From Paraburkholderia franconis (lineage in GTDB: Bacteria > Pseudomonadota > Gammaproteobacteria > Burkholderiales > Burkholderiaceae), in contig NZ_WHNP01000022.1 in the NCBI RefSeq assembly GCF_009362735.1, forward strand, positions 62,001 through 126,000: 64,000 nt of DNA. Reading direction: 5' to 3'. The notes under the pieces are model-generated. The model worked only from the letters and a program-made list of their open reading frames with translations, was not told the DNA's origin and made no database searches. Of the stretch, positions 45,062 to 53,868 are shown piece by piece (within the stretch, counting starts at the first letter, position 1; each line of letters begins with the position of its first letter). The translations under genes and the position numbers were made by a program.

Positions 45062-45077
45062 CTGTACATCCATACAG
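45062..45077. promoter_or_regulatory. LexA (SOS) box
   Basis: CTGT, eight bases, ACAG (CTGTACATCCATACAG) matches the proteobacterial LexA consensus exactly. It lies 12 bases before the imuA start and about 60 bases before the divergent small-protein/SRAP genes, so one box may repress both directions. Confidence 0.9.
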
Positions 45078-45089
45078 TATTTTTGCAAC

Positions 45090-45803
45090 ATGGCCGCCTT
45101 GCCCCAACACGTCGAGTCGATTCACCCAGCGCTTTGGCGCGGGGCGCAACTCGCGCGCGCCCATGGCAGGACGGTCGATACAGGCTACGCAGCCTTGTCG
45201 GCCGAACTGCCCGGCGGCGGCTGGCCGTTGGGTGCACTGGTGGAACTGCTGGTCCAGCAGCCTGGGATTGGCGAGATGCGGCTCCTGAAGCCGGCGCTTG
45301 CAGAACTGAGCGCGCGGCCGATTGCGCTACTGCAGCCGCCGCATGTCCCCAACTCGCTTGCGTTCTCGTATCTCGGCCTGCCAGTGGAACGGCTCATCAG
45401 ATTGCGGGCACCGAAGACGGCGGACGCGCTCTGGTGCGCGGAGCGTGTCCTTCAGGCAAAGAGCTGCGGCGCGCTCATCCTGTGGCAGCAGCACATCCGC
45501 ACCGAGGCGCTGCGGCGATTACACCTGGCAGCGCAGGCGTCGGAAACATTCCTTGTGCTCATTCGGCCCCTGGCCAGCGCGCAGGATGCCTCACCCGCCA
45601 CGCTGCGGCTTGCCGTAAGACCGGCGAACGGGGGCCTCGTCGTCGATGTCGTCAAGCGACGAGGCCCAACGCGAACCGAAACACTGTCCATCACCCTGCA
45701 ACCATCACCGATTACGCTCAGCCCCTATGGCCGTGTTCGTCGCCATCTTCCTGCCCCGGCTTTCGCTGGAGGTGTTCCGTCCGAGGTGGTCACCTCGGAC
45801 TGA
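45090..45803 (+). CDS. imuA: ImuA, SOS mutasome component
   Basis: A 237-residue RecA/SulA-like protein without a complete Walker A. Family features: ALWRGAQLARA at the start, GYAALSAELPGGGWPLGALVELL, RPIALLQPPHVPNSLAF and the basic C-terminal RRGPTRTETL. It works with ImuB and DnaE2 (ImuC) in error-prone synthesis across DNA damage. It is first in the operon behind a LexA box and overlaps imuB by 77 bases in another frame. Confidence 0.93.
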   Translation: MAALPQHVESIHPALWRGAQLARAHGRTVDTGYAALSAELPGGGWPLGALVELLVQQPGIGEMRLLKPALAELSARPIALLQPPHVPNSLAFSYLGLPVERLIRLRAPKTADALWCAERVLQAKSCGALILWQQHIRTEALRRLHLAAQASETFLVLIRPLASAQDASPATLRLAVRPANGGLVVDVVKRRGPTRTETLSITLQPSPITLSPYGRVRRHLPAPAFAGGVPSEVVTSD

Positions 45804-47190
45804 GCGCGGCTGCGTCGTGCTCGAGCGCGACAAGGTAGTGGTGATGGATTCGATGGCGCGGGAAGCCGGCGTGCTTCCGGGAATGAAACGGGGCGGCGTA
45901 ACCACGTTATCGCCCGACGCACTGATGTACGACCGGAGCGCCGAGCGTGAGCGGGAAATGCAGCGCGAGGTCGCGTTTGGTCTGCTGCGCTTCTCGCCGC
46001 AGGTCGCGGTCTGCGACGAGGAAACCATTGTCATGGACGTGACGGCCAGCCTGCGTCTCTTCGGCGGCATCCGGCGCGTCTGTGCACTGATGCGTGAGGT
46101 CGTGAAAGCGGTCGGCGTAACCGTGCGCATGAGCGTGGCGCCGACCGGTCAGGGTGCCTGGCTGCTCGCAAAGCGGGGCCGGTGTCGCGTGCTCAAGATG
46201 CCATCCCTTGAGCGAAACCTCAACGCGCTGCCGTTCACGGTCGTGCAGGAACTGCGCGCGTTCGCTGACTGGTTTCAGGGCCTCGGCTGCCGGGTGCTGG
46301 GTGACGTCCGCCGCCTGCCGCGCGCCGGGCTGAAGAAGCGTTGCGGCGTGGATTTGCTCGATGCGCTCGACCGCGCCTATGGTCTGTCGCCAGAGCTGTT
46401 TCAGTGGCTCGAAGTGCCGCCCACCTTCAGTGCCCGAGCCGGACTTCCCGACCGGGTCGAGCACGCTGAGGCCATACTGTTTTCGGCGGGTCGCCTCATC
46501 GTCCAGATGTGCGGCTGGTTGAGCGCGCAACAGCTTGCGCTGACCCACGCTACCGTGTCGCTCGAACATGAACGTGGGCGCGAAGCCGTCGAGCCTACCC
46601 TCCTCGAAATCGCCCTTGCCGAGCCGACGTGGCATGAGGAGCATCTTGTCCGTCTGCTGAAGGAGCGTCTGGGGCGCACCGAACTGTCGGCTGCCGTGCT
46701 CGCGGTTCGCATGACGGCATCCAGCGTGCAGCCCGCCGAGCCGCCAAGCGATTCGCTGTTTCCCGACCCGGGTGGGTCGGCTGAAGACCACAACCGCCTC
46801 ATCGAGCTGCTGGTTGCGCGACTCGGCGCTGAGAACGTGGAGCGCGCGGCACCCACATCCGACCACAGACCAGAGATGGCGAACCGCTGGGTGCCCATCC
46901 AGAACGACGCGAAGACGCAGACGCCACCGCCGGACCTGCCACGACCGACCTGGCTGCTTGAGGAACCCATCAAGCTCATGATGAAGAACCATCGACCGTT
47001 TTACGGCTCGCCGCTCAGGCTCGTCTCGATGGGTGAGCGCATTGAGGCGGGATGGCATGACAGTGAAGCCGTTACGCGCGATTACTACGTCGCTGAAGCG
47101 GCCGACAAAAGCTGCTACTGGATTTACCGTGAACGCCCGGGCGTAAAGACGGAAGAAGTCCGCTGGTTCCTCCATGGCCTGTTCGGGTAA
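45727..47190 (+). CDS. imuB: ImuB, Y-family polymerase-like scaffold
   Basis: A 487-residue protein from ATG 45727 inside the imuA gene. It has the Y-family fold (VFVAIFLPRLSLEVF; VVVMDSMAREAGVLPGMKRG; VMDVTASLRLFGG; ADWFQGLGCRVLGDVRRLPR) but lacks the catalytic acidic residues of true DinB polymerases, as is usual for ImuB. Its role is to link ImuA, DnaE2 and the beta clamp. The C-terminal part (RPTWLLEEPIKL onward) is the ImuB-specific tail. Confidence 0.93.
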   Translation: MAVFVAIFLPRLSLEVFRPRWSPRTERGCVVLERDKVVVMDSMAREAGVLPGMKRGGVTTLSPDALMYDRSAEREREMQREVAFGLLRFSPQVAVCDEETIVMDVTASLRLFGGIRRVCALMREVVKAVGVTVRMSVAPTGQGAWLLAKRGRCRVLKMPSLERNLNALPFTVVQELRAFADWFQGLGCRVLGDVRRLPRAGLKKRCGVDLLDALDRAYGLSPELFQWLEVPPTFSARAGLPDRVEHAEAILFSAGRLIVQMCGWLSAQQLALTHATVSLEHERGREAVEPTLLEIALAEPTWHEEHLVRLLKERLGRTELSAAVLAVRMTASSVQPAEPPSDSLFPDPGGSAEDHNRLIELLVARLGAENVERAAPTSDHRPEMANRWVPIQNDAKTQTPPPDLPRPTWLLEEPIKLMMKNHRPFYGSPLRLVSMGERIEAGWHDSEAVTRDYYVAEAADKSCYWIYRERPGVKTEEVRWFLHGLFG

Positions 47191-47202
47191 GACGGCACTG
47201 TC

Positions 47203-50200
47203 ATGGACTTTTCTTCGTCAATGCTTCCGGACTATGCGGAGCTTTTTGCATTCACCAACTTTTCGTTTCTTCGCGGCGCGTCACACGGAGAAGAGCTGGT
47301 GCAACGCGCCTCGCAGCTCGGGTATTCGGGCCTCGCAATAACGGATGAGTGTTCGCTTGCCGGCGTCGTGCGCGCACATGTCGAGGCAAAAAAAGAGAAG
47401 CTTCCACTCGTCATCGGCTCGTACTTCCAGCTCGTACATGCAGACAGGACCCCGGCCTTCGGCCTCATCCTGCTGGCGCGGAACCGCGAGGGTTATGGCA
47501 ACCTTTCCGAGCTCATCACGCTGGGACGCATGCGTGCGATGAAGGGCGAATATCTGCTGACGCCGCACGACATCTCGAAGCCAGAAAAAGGCTACGCGCA
47601 CCTGAGAGGCATGCCGGACTGCCTCACCATCCTGGTGCCGGATTTCCCCGCGAAAGAAGACGTGCTCGCATCCCAGCTCGAGTGGATGAACGATGTCTTT
47701 TCGGGTCGCGCATGGGTTGGGCTCGTCATGCATCAACGCGCGATGGACGACATTCATCGCGGCATCGTCCAACATGTGGCCAACCAGTATCGCGTGCCCG
47801 TAGTGGCTACAGGCAATGTCGTCATGCACGTCCGGTCGAGGAAGCCGCTGCAGGACACGATGACGGCAATCAGGCTGCGGAAGACGGTTGCTGAATGCGG
47901 GTACGACCTCGCGCCTAATGCCGAAGGACATCTGCGCTCGCGATTCCGGTTGGGCAACCTGTATCCGACGCACGTGCTGTCCGAGACGCTCAATATTCTG
48001 GAGCGATGTCATTTCTCGCTCGACGAGCTCCGCTACGAGTATCCGGACGAGCTTGTGCCAGATGGCTTCACGCACGAAGCGTATCTGCGGCAGGAAACCT
48101 ACATCGGTGCGCACCGGCGCTATCCCAATGGCATTCCGCACAGCGTGCAGGAGCAAATCGAGTACGAACTGCAGCTCATCCACGAACTGGAGTACGAAGC
48201 CTACTTCCTCACGGTCTACGACATCGTGCGCTTTGCGCGCAGCCAGCACATCCTGTGTCAGGGACGCGGGTCCGCCGCGAACAGTGCCGTCTGCTATTGC
48301 CTCGGGGTGACGGAGGTCGACCCGTCGCGCGGCAACATGCTGTTCGAGCGCTTCATCAGCAAGGAACGCGGTGAACCGCCCGACATCGATGTTGACTTTG
48401 AGCACCAGCGTCGCGAGGAAGTCATCCAGTACATCTATCGGAAGTACGGGCGTGACCGCGCTGCCATTGCAGCGGCAGTATCGACGTACCGGCCACGCGG
48501 CGCGCTGCGCGAGAGCGGCAAGGCGCTCGGCATCGACCCTCAGATAGTGGACAAGGTCGCGAAGTCGCATCGGTGGTTCGACCATTCGGCCGACCTGCTC
48601 CAACGCTTCGCAGAAACCGGGCTTGACCCGGAGAATCCGCTCATCGGTCTGTGGGCGAAGCTGGCCGCCCAGATTCTCAATTTTCCGCGCCATCTGTCGC
48701 AGCACTCTGGTGGTTTCGTCATCAGCCGCGGCAAACTCACGCGCCTGGTGCCCGTCGAGAACGCGGCGATGGCGGACCGCTCCGCAATCCAGTGGGACAA
48801 GGACGACCTCGAAGCGCTCGGGCTACTGAAAATCGACGTACTCGCGCTCGGAATGCTGTCGGCAATCCGGCGCACGCTCGACATCGTGTCAGAGCAACGC
48901 GGCGAGCGCTTCGAGATGCAGGACATACGGGCTGAAGACGCGGCGACCTATGAAATGATTTCGCGCGCCGACACGGTGGGCGTGTTTCAGATTGAGTCGC
49001 GAGCTCAGATGAGCATGTTGCCGCGGATGAAACCGCGCGAGTTCTACGACCTCGTCATCGAGGTCGCCATCGTGCGGCCCGGCCCGATTCAGGGCGGCGC
49101 TGTGCATCCATACCTGCGCCGTCGCCAAGGTCTGGAGCCAGTAACCTATCCAAGCGAAGCACTGGAGGTCGCGCTCGGGCGGACGCTGGGCGTACCCATC
49201 TTCCAAGAGCAGGTGATGCAGGTTGCCATCCTGGCTGCCGGATTTACGCCTGGCGAAGCGGACCAGTTGCGCCGCGCGATGGCCGCGTGGAAACGCAAGG
49301 GCGGCCTCGACAAATATTACGACCGCATCGTCAACGGCATGACGGAGCGCGGGTATACGAAGGACTTCGCCGAATCCATCTTCCAGCAGATTCACGGCTT
49401 CGGCGAATACGGTTTCCCTGAGAGCCACGCGGCGAGCTTCGCGCTGCTCGTCTACGCGAGCAGCTGGCTGAAGTGTCACGAGCCGGAAGCGTTTCTTGCC
49501 GCGATGCTGAACAGCATGCCGCTCGGCTTCTATTCTGCGTCGCAGCTCATTCAGGATGCACAACGCCACGGTGTGAAGGTGCTGCCGGCTGACGTCACCA
49601 TCAGCAACTGGGATTCAGTGCTTGAGCGTCTCGATTCTCAATCAAGGCCTGCGGTACGCCTTGGCCTGTCGCTACTGAAGGGCATGAAGGACGGCGCCAC
49701 CGAACGTATTGAAGCCGCGAGAGCCGTGAGACAGTTTGCCAGCGTCAGCGACCTCGCCAAACGTGCGCAGCTCGACCGGAAGGACCTTCAGGTTCTGGCC
49801 GCCGCGAACTCTCTGTCGTCGCTCGCCGGCAACCGGCGCGAAGCGCTCTGGACGTCGGTCGCCGCGGTACCCGACCGTGACATCCTTGCCGATGCGCGCG
49901 TGGATGATGGAACGCCTGTGCTTGGCGCGCCGTCGGAGGGCGAAGACATCGTCGCCGACTACAACTCGATGAGCCTCACACTCGGTCGGCATCCGCTTTC
50001 ACTACTGCGGCCGGTGCTACTCGAACAGCGTCTCATGCCGGCCGCGACGCTCATGACTTACCGCAGCGGCCGGCTCGCGCGTGGCTGCGGACTGGTGACC
50101 GTTCGTCAGCGACCAGGGACCGCAAAGGGGGTGATGTTTGTGACCATCGAGGACGAGACGGGCAACGTGAACGTAATCATCTGGCCGTCAATCCAGGAAC

Positions 50201-50352
50201 GATTCCGACAGGAAACGCTGGGAGCGTCACTCCTTGCAGTGTATGGGACGTGGCAATGCGAGGGCGAGGTCCGCCACCTGGTCGCCGAGCGGCTTGTCGA
50301 CCTATCGCACCTCCTTGGCGGCCTTACGGCTGTCAGTAGGAACTTCTGTTAA
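47203..50352 (+). CDS. dnaE2: Error-prone DNA polymerase III alpha subunit DnaE2 (ImuC)
   Basis: A 1049-residue polymerase. An N-terminal PHP domain (AELFAFTNFSFLRGASHGEELV, LAITDECSLAGVV) is followed by the polymerase core with PDIDVDFEHQRREEV (catalytic Asp pair) and LLKIDVLALGML. The helix-hairpin-helix region and OB-fold end (GNVNVIIWPSIQERFR) complete it. The length is typical of DnaE2 rather than replicative DnaE1. It is the third gene of the SOS operon, 12 bases after imuB, and does translesion synthesis. Confidence 0.96.
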   Translation: MDFSSSMLPDYAELFAFTNFSFLRGASHGEELVQRASQLGYSGLAITDECSLAGVVRAHVEAKKEKLPLVIGSYFQLVHADRTPAFGLILLARNREGYGNLSELITLGRMRAMKGEYLLTPHDISKPEKGYAHLRGMPDCLTILVPDFPAKEDVLASQLEWMNDVFSGRAWVGLVMHQRAMDDIHRGIVQHVANQYRVPVVATGNVVMHVRSRKPLQDTMTAIRLRKTVAECGYDLAPNAEGHLRSRFRLGNLYPTHVLSETLNILERCHFSLDELRYEYPDELVPDGFTHEAYLRQETYIGAHRRYPNGIPHSVQEQIEYELQLIHELEYEAYFLTVYDIVRFARSQHILCQGRGSAANSAVCYCLGVTEVDPSRGNMLFERFISKERGEPPDIDVDFEHQRREEVIQYIYRKYGRDRAAIAAAVSTYRPRGALRESGKALGIDPQIVDKVAKSHRWFDHSADLLQRFAETGLDPENPLIGLWAKLAAQILNFPRHLSQHSGGFVISRGKLTRLVPVENAAMADRSAIQWDKDDLEALGLLKIDVLALGMLSAIRRTLDIVSEQRGERFEMQDIRAEDAATYEMISRADTVGVFQIESRAQMSMLPRMKPREFYDLVIEVAIVRPGPIQGGAVHPYLRRRQGLEPVTYPSEALEVALGRTLGVPIFQEQVMQVAILAAGFTPGEADQLRRAMAAWKRKGGLDKYYDRIVNGMTERGYTKDFAESIFQQIHGFGEYGFPESHAASFALLVYASSWLKCHEPEAFLAAMLNSMPLGFYSASQLIQDAQRHGVKVLPADVTISNWDSVLERLDSQSRPAVRLGLSLLKGMKDGATERIEAARAVRQFASVSDLAKRAQLDRKDLQVLAAANSLSSLAGNRREALWTSVAAVPDRDILADARVDDGTPVLGAPSEGEDIVADYNSMSLTLGRHPLSLLRPVLLEQRLMPAATLMTYRSGRLARGCGLVTVRQRPGTAKGVMFVTIEDETGNVNVIIWPSIQERFRQETLGASLLAVYGTWQCEGEVRHLVAERLVDLSHLLGGLTAVSRNFC

Positions 50353-50470
50353 GCATGGATGGGTTTTCGAGACGAGATTTCGATTCCGAGGGGCCTCAAA
50401 AACATCGCTTGGTGTTCGTCACGAAGAGCAGATATTGTTTAGTGGTCTCCGTATAACTCCAATATAAAAG

Positions 50471-51298
50471 ATGCGTACAAACCATTTCACACGACCGACA
50501 ATAGCTGCCGCCATAGCTCTGCTCGATGTTTCGCTGTCACAGGCCAAATTTAATCACTTGGTGTTCAGATTAGGCCTCGAAGCTAGCATCCCAATTGACG
50601 ATAAAGTGAGCGTGTCGAAGAAGGTAGCGCTGCTCGCTCGCGAAGTCGCCAAAGCGGCGGACATGCAGATTGCAACCGCAGACGGTGTCGTCACGCTGGT
50701 TGAGGCTGTTGTTCGGGAAGCTGTTGAGGTCATGCGAGCGGAGCCAGCTCAGGAAGACGAACAGAACAAGCTAATGCGGGCTCTGGCGCTCGACGGATTT
50801 GTTGTCCAGTTTGCAGATAGATATTCGCAATCACCACCAACCCTTCGAGCGGCGCTTCCAAACGAAGTCGACCTTCCCGCTACTGATGATGAGGTTCATC
50901 AACTTCTTGACCACTTTGGGTTCAGTCTCCCAAAGGGTCACCTCGACCAGGCTATAGAAGCGCACACCCGAGGTGACTGGGCTGCAGCAAATAGCCAGAC
51001 CCGTACGTTCCTTGAGAGCTTGTTTGATGCCATCGCATTCCACATCGACGCCGCCGGTGCTCCGCAGGGCTCTTCTGAGAACCGACGACAATGGCTGGCC
51101 ACACAGCAGCAGTTTTTGTCAATCGCTCGAAACGAATGGAGCACAGATGGGAAGAGTTATATAAATGGGCTCTTCAAGATGCTGCATACGGAAGGTTCTC
51201 ACCCTGGCCTTTCTGACGAAGACAGGAGTACGTTCCGCCTCCACATTGTCTTGATTACCGCTCGCACATTCTTGCGCCGACTGAAAAACAAAATGTGA
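50471..51298 (+). CDS. Hypothetical protein with Abi-like C-terminal domain
   Basis: A 275-residue helical protein. The last 100 residues (GDWAAANSQTRTFLESLFDAIAFH, then GKSYINGLFKML, then LHIVLITARTFLRR) resemble the Abi_C/HEPN-like ends of abortive-infection proteins, where a short helix bundle hosts an RNase site. A canonical R-X4-6-H motif is not evident. The N-terminal half resembles no known domain. It follows dnaE2 by 118 bases but probably has its own promoter, since that gap is AT-rich. Confidence 0.5.
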   Translation: MRTNHFTRPTIAAAIALLDVSLSQAKFNHLVFRLGLEASIPIDDKVSVSKKVALLAREVAKAADMQIATADGVVTLVEAVVREAVEVMRAEPAQEDEQNKLMRALALDGFVVQFADRYSQSPPTLRAALPNEVDLPATDDEVHQLLDHFGFSLPKGHLDQAIEAHTRGDWAAANSQTRTFLESLFDAIAFHIDAAGAPQGSSENRRQWLATQQQFLSIARNEWSTDGKSYINGLFKMLHTEGSHPGLSDEDRSTFRLHIVLITARTFLRRLKNKM

Positions 51299-51484
51299 CG
51301 GACTACCGGCCTTAACTTGCCGCTCTCGACGGCGCGATATTAGTAACCTCGGTGCCGGCGCTCGATGTGGGACATGTCAACTGTCACGAGCAGGAGTATC
51401 GTTGTCTGATGGACTTCATTGCCGTGCGCAATTTCATTCATCAGGCACGGCGAGTAGCGCCAAGTGTTTTTAACGGAGGCAGCG

Positions 51485-51685
51485 ATGAGCAAAGGAGCAA
51501 GCGGCAACCAAGGTAACGCGCGCGGCAACTCGGGCGGTGCATCGAAGAGCTCGTCCGGCGGGGCCAAATCGGCTGGAAGCAGGGGTCGGACGGCAGGTGG
51601 CGCTTCCGGTGGTAACTGGCCGAGCACGACTGGAAACCCGTCCGGCGGTGGGCGCGGCAATGCCACGCCTCGCGGGAGTCGTTGA
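51485..51685 (+). CDS. Small Gly/Ser/Asn-rich protein
   Basis: A 66-residue low-complexity protein (SKGASGNQGNARGNSGGASK...) ending in Arg-rich residues, with an excellent ribosome site ACGGAGG before ATG 51485. No hydrophobic stretch is present. It resembles stress-related Gly-rich small proteins. Function is unknown. Confidence 0.55.
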   Translation: MSKGASGNQGNARGNSGGASKSSSGGAKSAGSRGRTAGGASGGNWPSTTGNPSGGGRGNATPRGSR

Positions 51686-52653
51686 CGAACCGTTCGTCGA
51701 GGCTCGCAGCGCTCGCCGCCAGTCCGCCGAAATATTTTTGCTGGCAAATTTCCCTGCCTCACGGTCAGTTTTCCGAGCACGCCCCCTGCCATGCGAAATC
51801 ATCACCCATGTTGCGCGGTATACATACTGCTGCCCGTTCCGCGGTGCGGCCGCGCGACTGGTCGGACATCAACGGCAGCGGTTGCGGGATAGCCGGTACT
51901 GTGGGATAGCCTTGAGATACCGGACAGGGTGGCGAAGTTAGCGCCCTGAGGCGAACGGCTGACGGGCGACGCTGGCTCCGAGGGGCATCTCACGATGCTT
52001 TGGAACGTGTCTGAAGGCCTCGCTCAGGATAAGGCGGGGCTCAACTTCACCAAGGGGCATTCAAAAAACGCAGGATGTTTGCTCGAGGGAAATGCGTTGC
52101 AGAACACCGCTGGGTCTGTGCATGAAACGATGCTTACAAGGCGCGCTATCTGATTCCAATGCACAACGGCATGACCGTGCGGTGCGATGGTGAGGAGTGG
52201 GCGCTTGATTTCGGCCAAGAGCTGAAGATGATTGATGCTACGTTGAAGATGGCTGGCGTCGACACCACCCGGCCCGGGCATCAGGCGCAAAGGCCAGCGG
52301 ATACAAATTGAGAGGTATCGCGGATACACGCTTTGGGGTCACGCCACGTTGCAGGCCGCGGCCTGCCCGGTTCGCTTGGAGCGGCACAATCACTCGTAAG
52401 ACGAGTGTGTCGTCGAAGTGTCCGGGATTTTGGGAGTTTTCGACACTGAAGACGAAGCAGAATCTGCAGGTCTCTCGTGGTGCCGCGCGTGGTTGGATAG
52501 CCATGGCTAACGGTCAATAGGTTGAGTCCGACTGCCGTCGCGGACAGCTGAGACTAGAAGCATCTGGCGGCGGATGCAACTGCCCAGCCATATTACGCGT
52601 GACAGTAGGACCACAGGCCACCAGCACGCTCGTATCAGTAGAGAGCAAACCGC
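51686..52653. other. Gene-poor stretch at presumed right side of island
   Basis: About 970 bases without a convincing complete gene. Around 52165-52315 a plus-strand frame encodes EEWALDFGQELKMIDATLKM, which looks protein-like and may be a remnant of a lost gene. No attachment repeat or tRNA was found. Confidence 0.5.
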
Positions 52654-53580
52654 TCAACCCGCAGTACTTGTGCCCCCTTCAACTTGAGCTAACAAAGAGT
52701 CCGTTGCCCGCTGTTGCCCGAATTGAAGCAAAACGATACTCACAAAGATGAGAGCAATGGCCGTCATCTCCAGCAGCCCGAATCGCTCCCCTGTAAGCCA
52801 TCCAATCAGCAAAGCCACGGCCGGAGCCAGATAGCTTGAACTCGAAGAAGCCACGGCGCCGAGCTTGTCAAGCAGATAGTAGTAAAGGATGAAGGCTATG
52901 CCCGTTCCCATAATACCTAAGCCAATAACCAATCCCATTGTGGCGCGCCAATCCACAAAAACTCGTCCAACGCCGGTGAAGTCCGTCGAGAAGTAGAGGA
53001 TTACCAACGCCAGTCCCATTTGCCATGTAGCCAACGCTAATGGCGGAAGATTTGCGGTGGATAGAAACCGACGAACGTAAATGTATGATAAGCCCAGTAT
53101 CATGGAACTCGCGATTAACCAGCAAACACCTGCTAAATCGATAGCGCCATTCGCGCCGTCCCAAGGGCGTGCAATCAGGATGATGCCCGCAAAGCCAATA
53201 ACGACACCAGCGCCCATCATTCCGTTAAATTTCTCTGACCGAAGAAACAGTGGGGAGAAAATTGCTGTGAAAGGAGCAATAGCTCCAGCCAGCACGCCAG
53301 CGATGCCCGATGGGAGTACCGAGGTGCCTTTGATAATAGCTATGAAATAGAAAGCTGTTGCGCCCGCCGCCATGACGAGAAAGTGCGGCAGCAGGCGCAA
53401 TTGCTGGCGAGTGATGGCCCGTTGATGCCACGCGGCAAGTGCAAGAGGCAGAAATCCGAAAAGCACACGTAGAAACGCTACCTGTGTCGGATTGATAAGA
53501 GCCGTAGCCCACTTCATGTAGATGAAGTTCGAGCCGCCAAGGATGCCGAGTAAAACGAATGCAATGCTCGTGAGTCTCAT
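52654..53580 (-). CDS. EamA/DMT-family transporter
   Basis: A 308-residue permease with ten predicted membrane helices and two EamA repeats (IAFVLLGILGGSNFIYMKWA at the start, then SSMILGLSYIYVRRFL in the second half, GERFGLLEMTAIALIFVSIVLLQ at the end). ATG 53580 gives the normal family length. An open frame continues upstream to 53754 but looks noncoding. The family exports amino acids or other metabolites. It follows the Rieske oxygenase gene after 288 bases. Confidence 0.88.
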   Translation of the reverse strand: MRLTSIAFVLLGILGGSNFIYMKWATALINPTQVAFLRVLFGFLPLALAAWHQRAITRQQLRLLPHFLVMAAGATAFYFIAIIKGTSVLPSGIAGVLAGAIAPFTAIFSPLFLRSEKFNGMMGAGVVIGFAGIILIARPWDGANGAIDLAGVCWLIASSMILGLSYIYVRRFLSTANLPPLALATWQMGLALVILYFSTDFTGVGRVFVDWRATMGLVIGLGIMGTGIAFILYYYLLDKLGAVASSSSSYLAPAVALLIGWLTGERFGLLEMTAIALIFVSIVLLQFGQQRATDSLLAQVEGGTSTAG

Positions 53581-53868
53581 AATCGGCGGAGAACCAAACG
53601 GTAGACCTGCGATGAGAAACAGACCGCCCAAGGTCAGACGTTGCCAATCCGACAGTAGCGTGAAGACATCTACCTGATGAGGCTTGTCAGCGAACGACGA
53701 TGGAACTGGCACTTGGGTGGTCCTGGCCTTCATCGTGGTATCGGCAAAGCGCAAGGGCGGCTTGAGCCGCCCTTCCGTTGTACCACGTCGAACACCTTAA
53801 CCCGCCGATGTCTTCGATACTTGGCGCGGTGCTCGCACCTTCAAGCAGCGATTCAACGGCGCTTGGAG

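Larger units (their letters stand above)
20455..51685. mobile_element. Probable GInt-type genomic island with defence and SOS cargo
   Basis: The left end carries a ginABCD-like module (three tyrosine recombinases plus a small coiled-coil protein). The flanking MFS gene is disrupted, base composition drops and the cargo is accessory in kind. GInts are islands defined by exactly these four co-linear genes. The right boundary is not established: the last clearly accessory gene ends at 51685, followed by a 970-base gene-poor stretch. The betaine genes beyond may or may not belong to the element. Confidence 0.5.

Noticed and set aside
53581..53754. N-terminal extension of the EamA transporter
   Set aside because: The extra 58 codons precede the normal first membrane helix, are not family-like and would give an unusual length.
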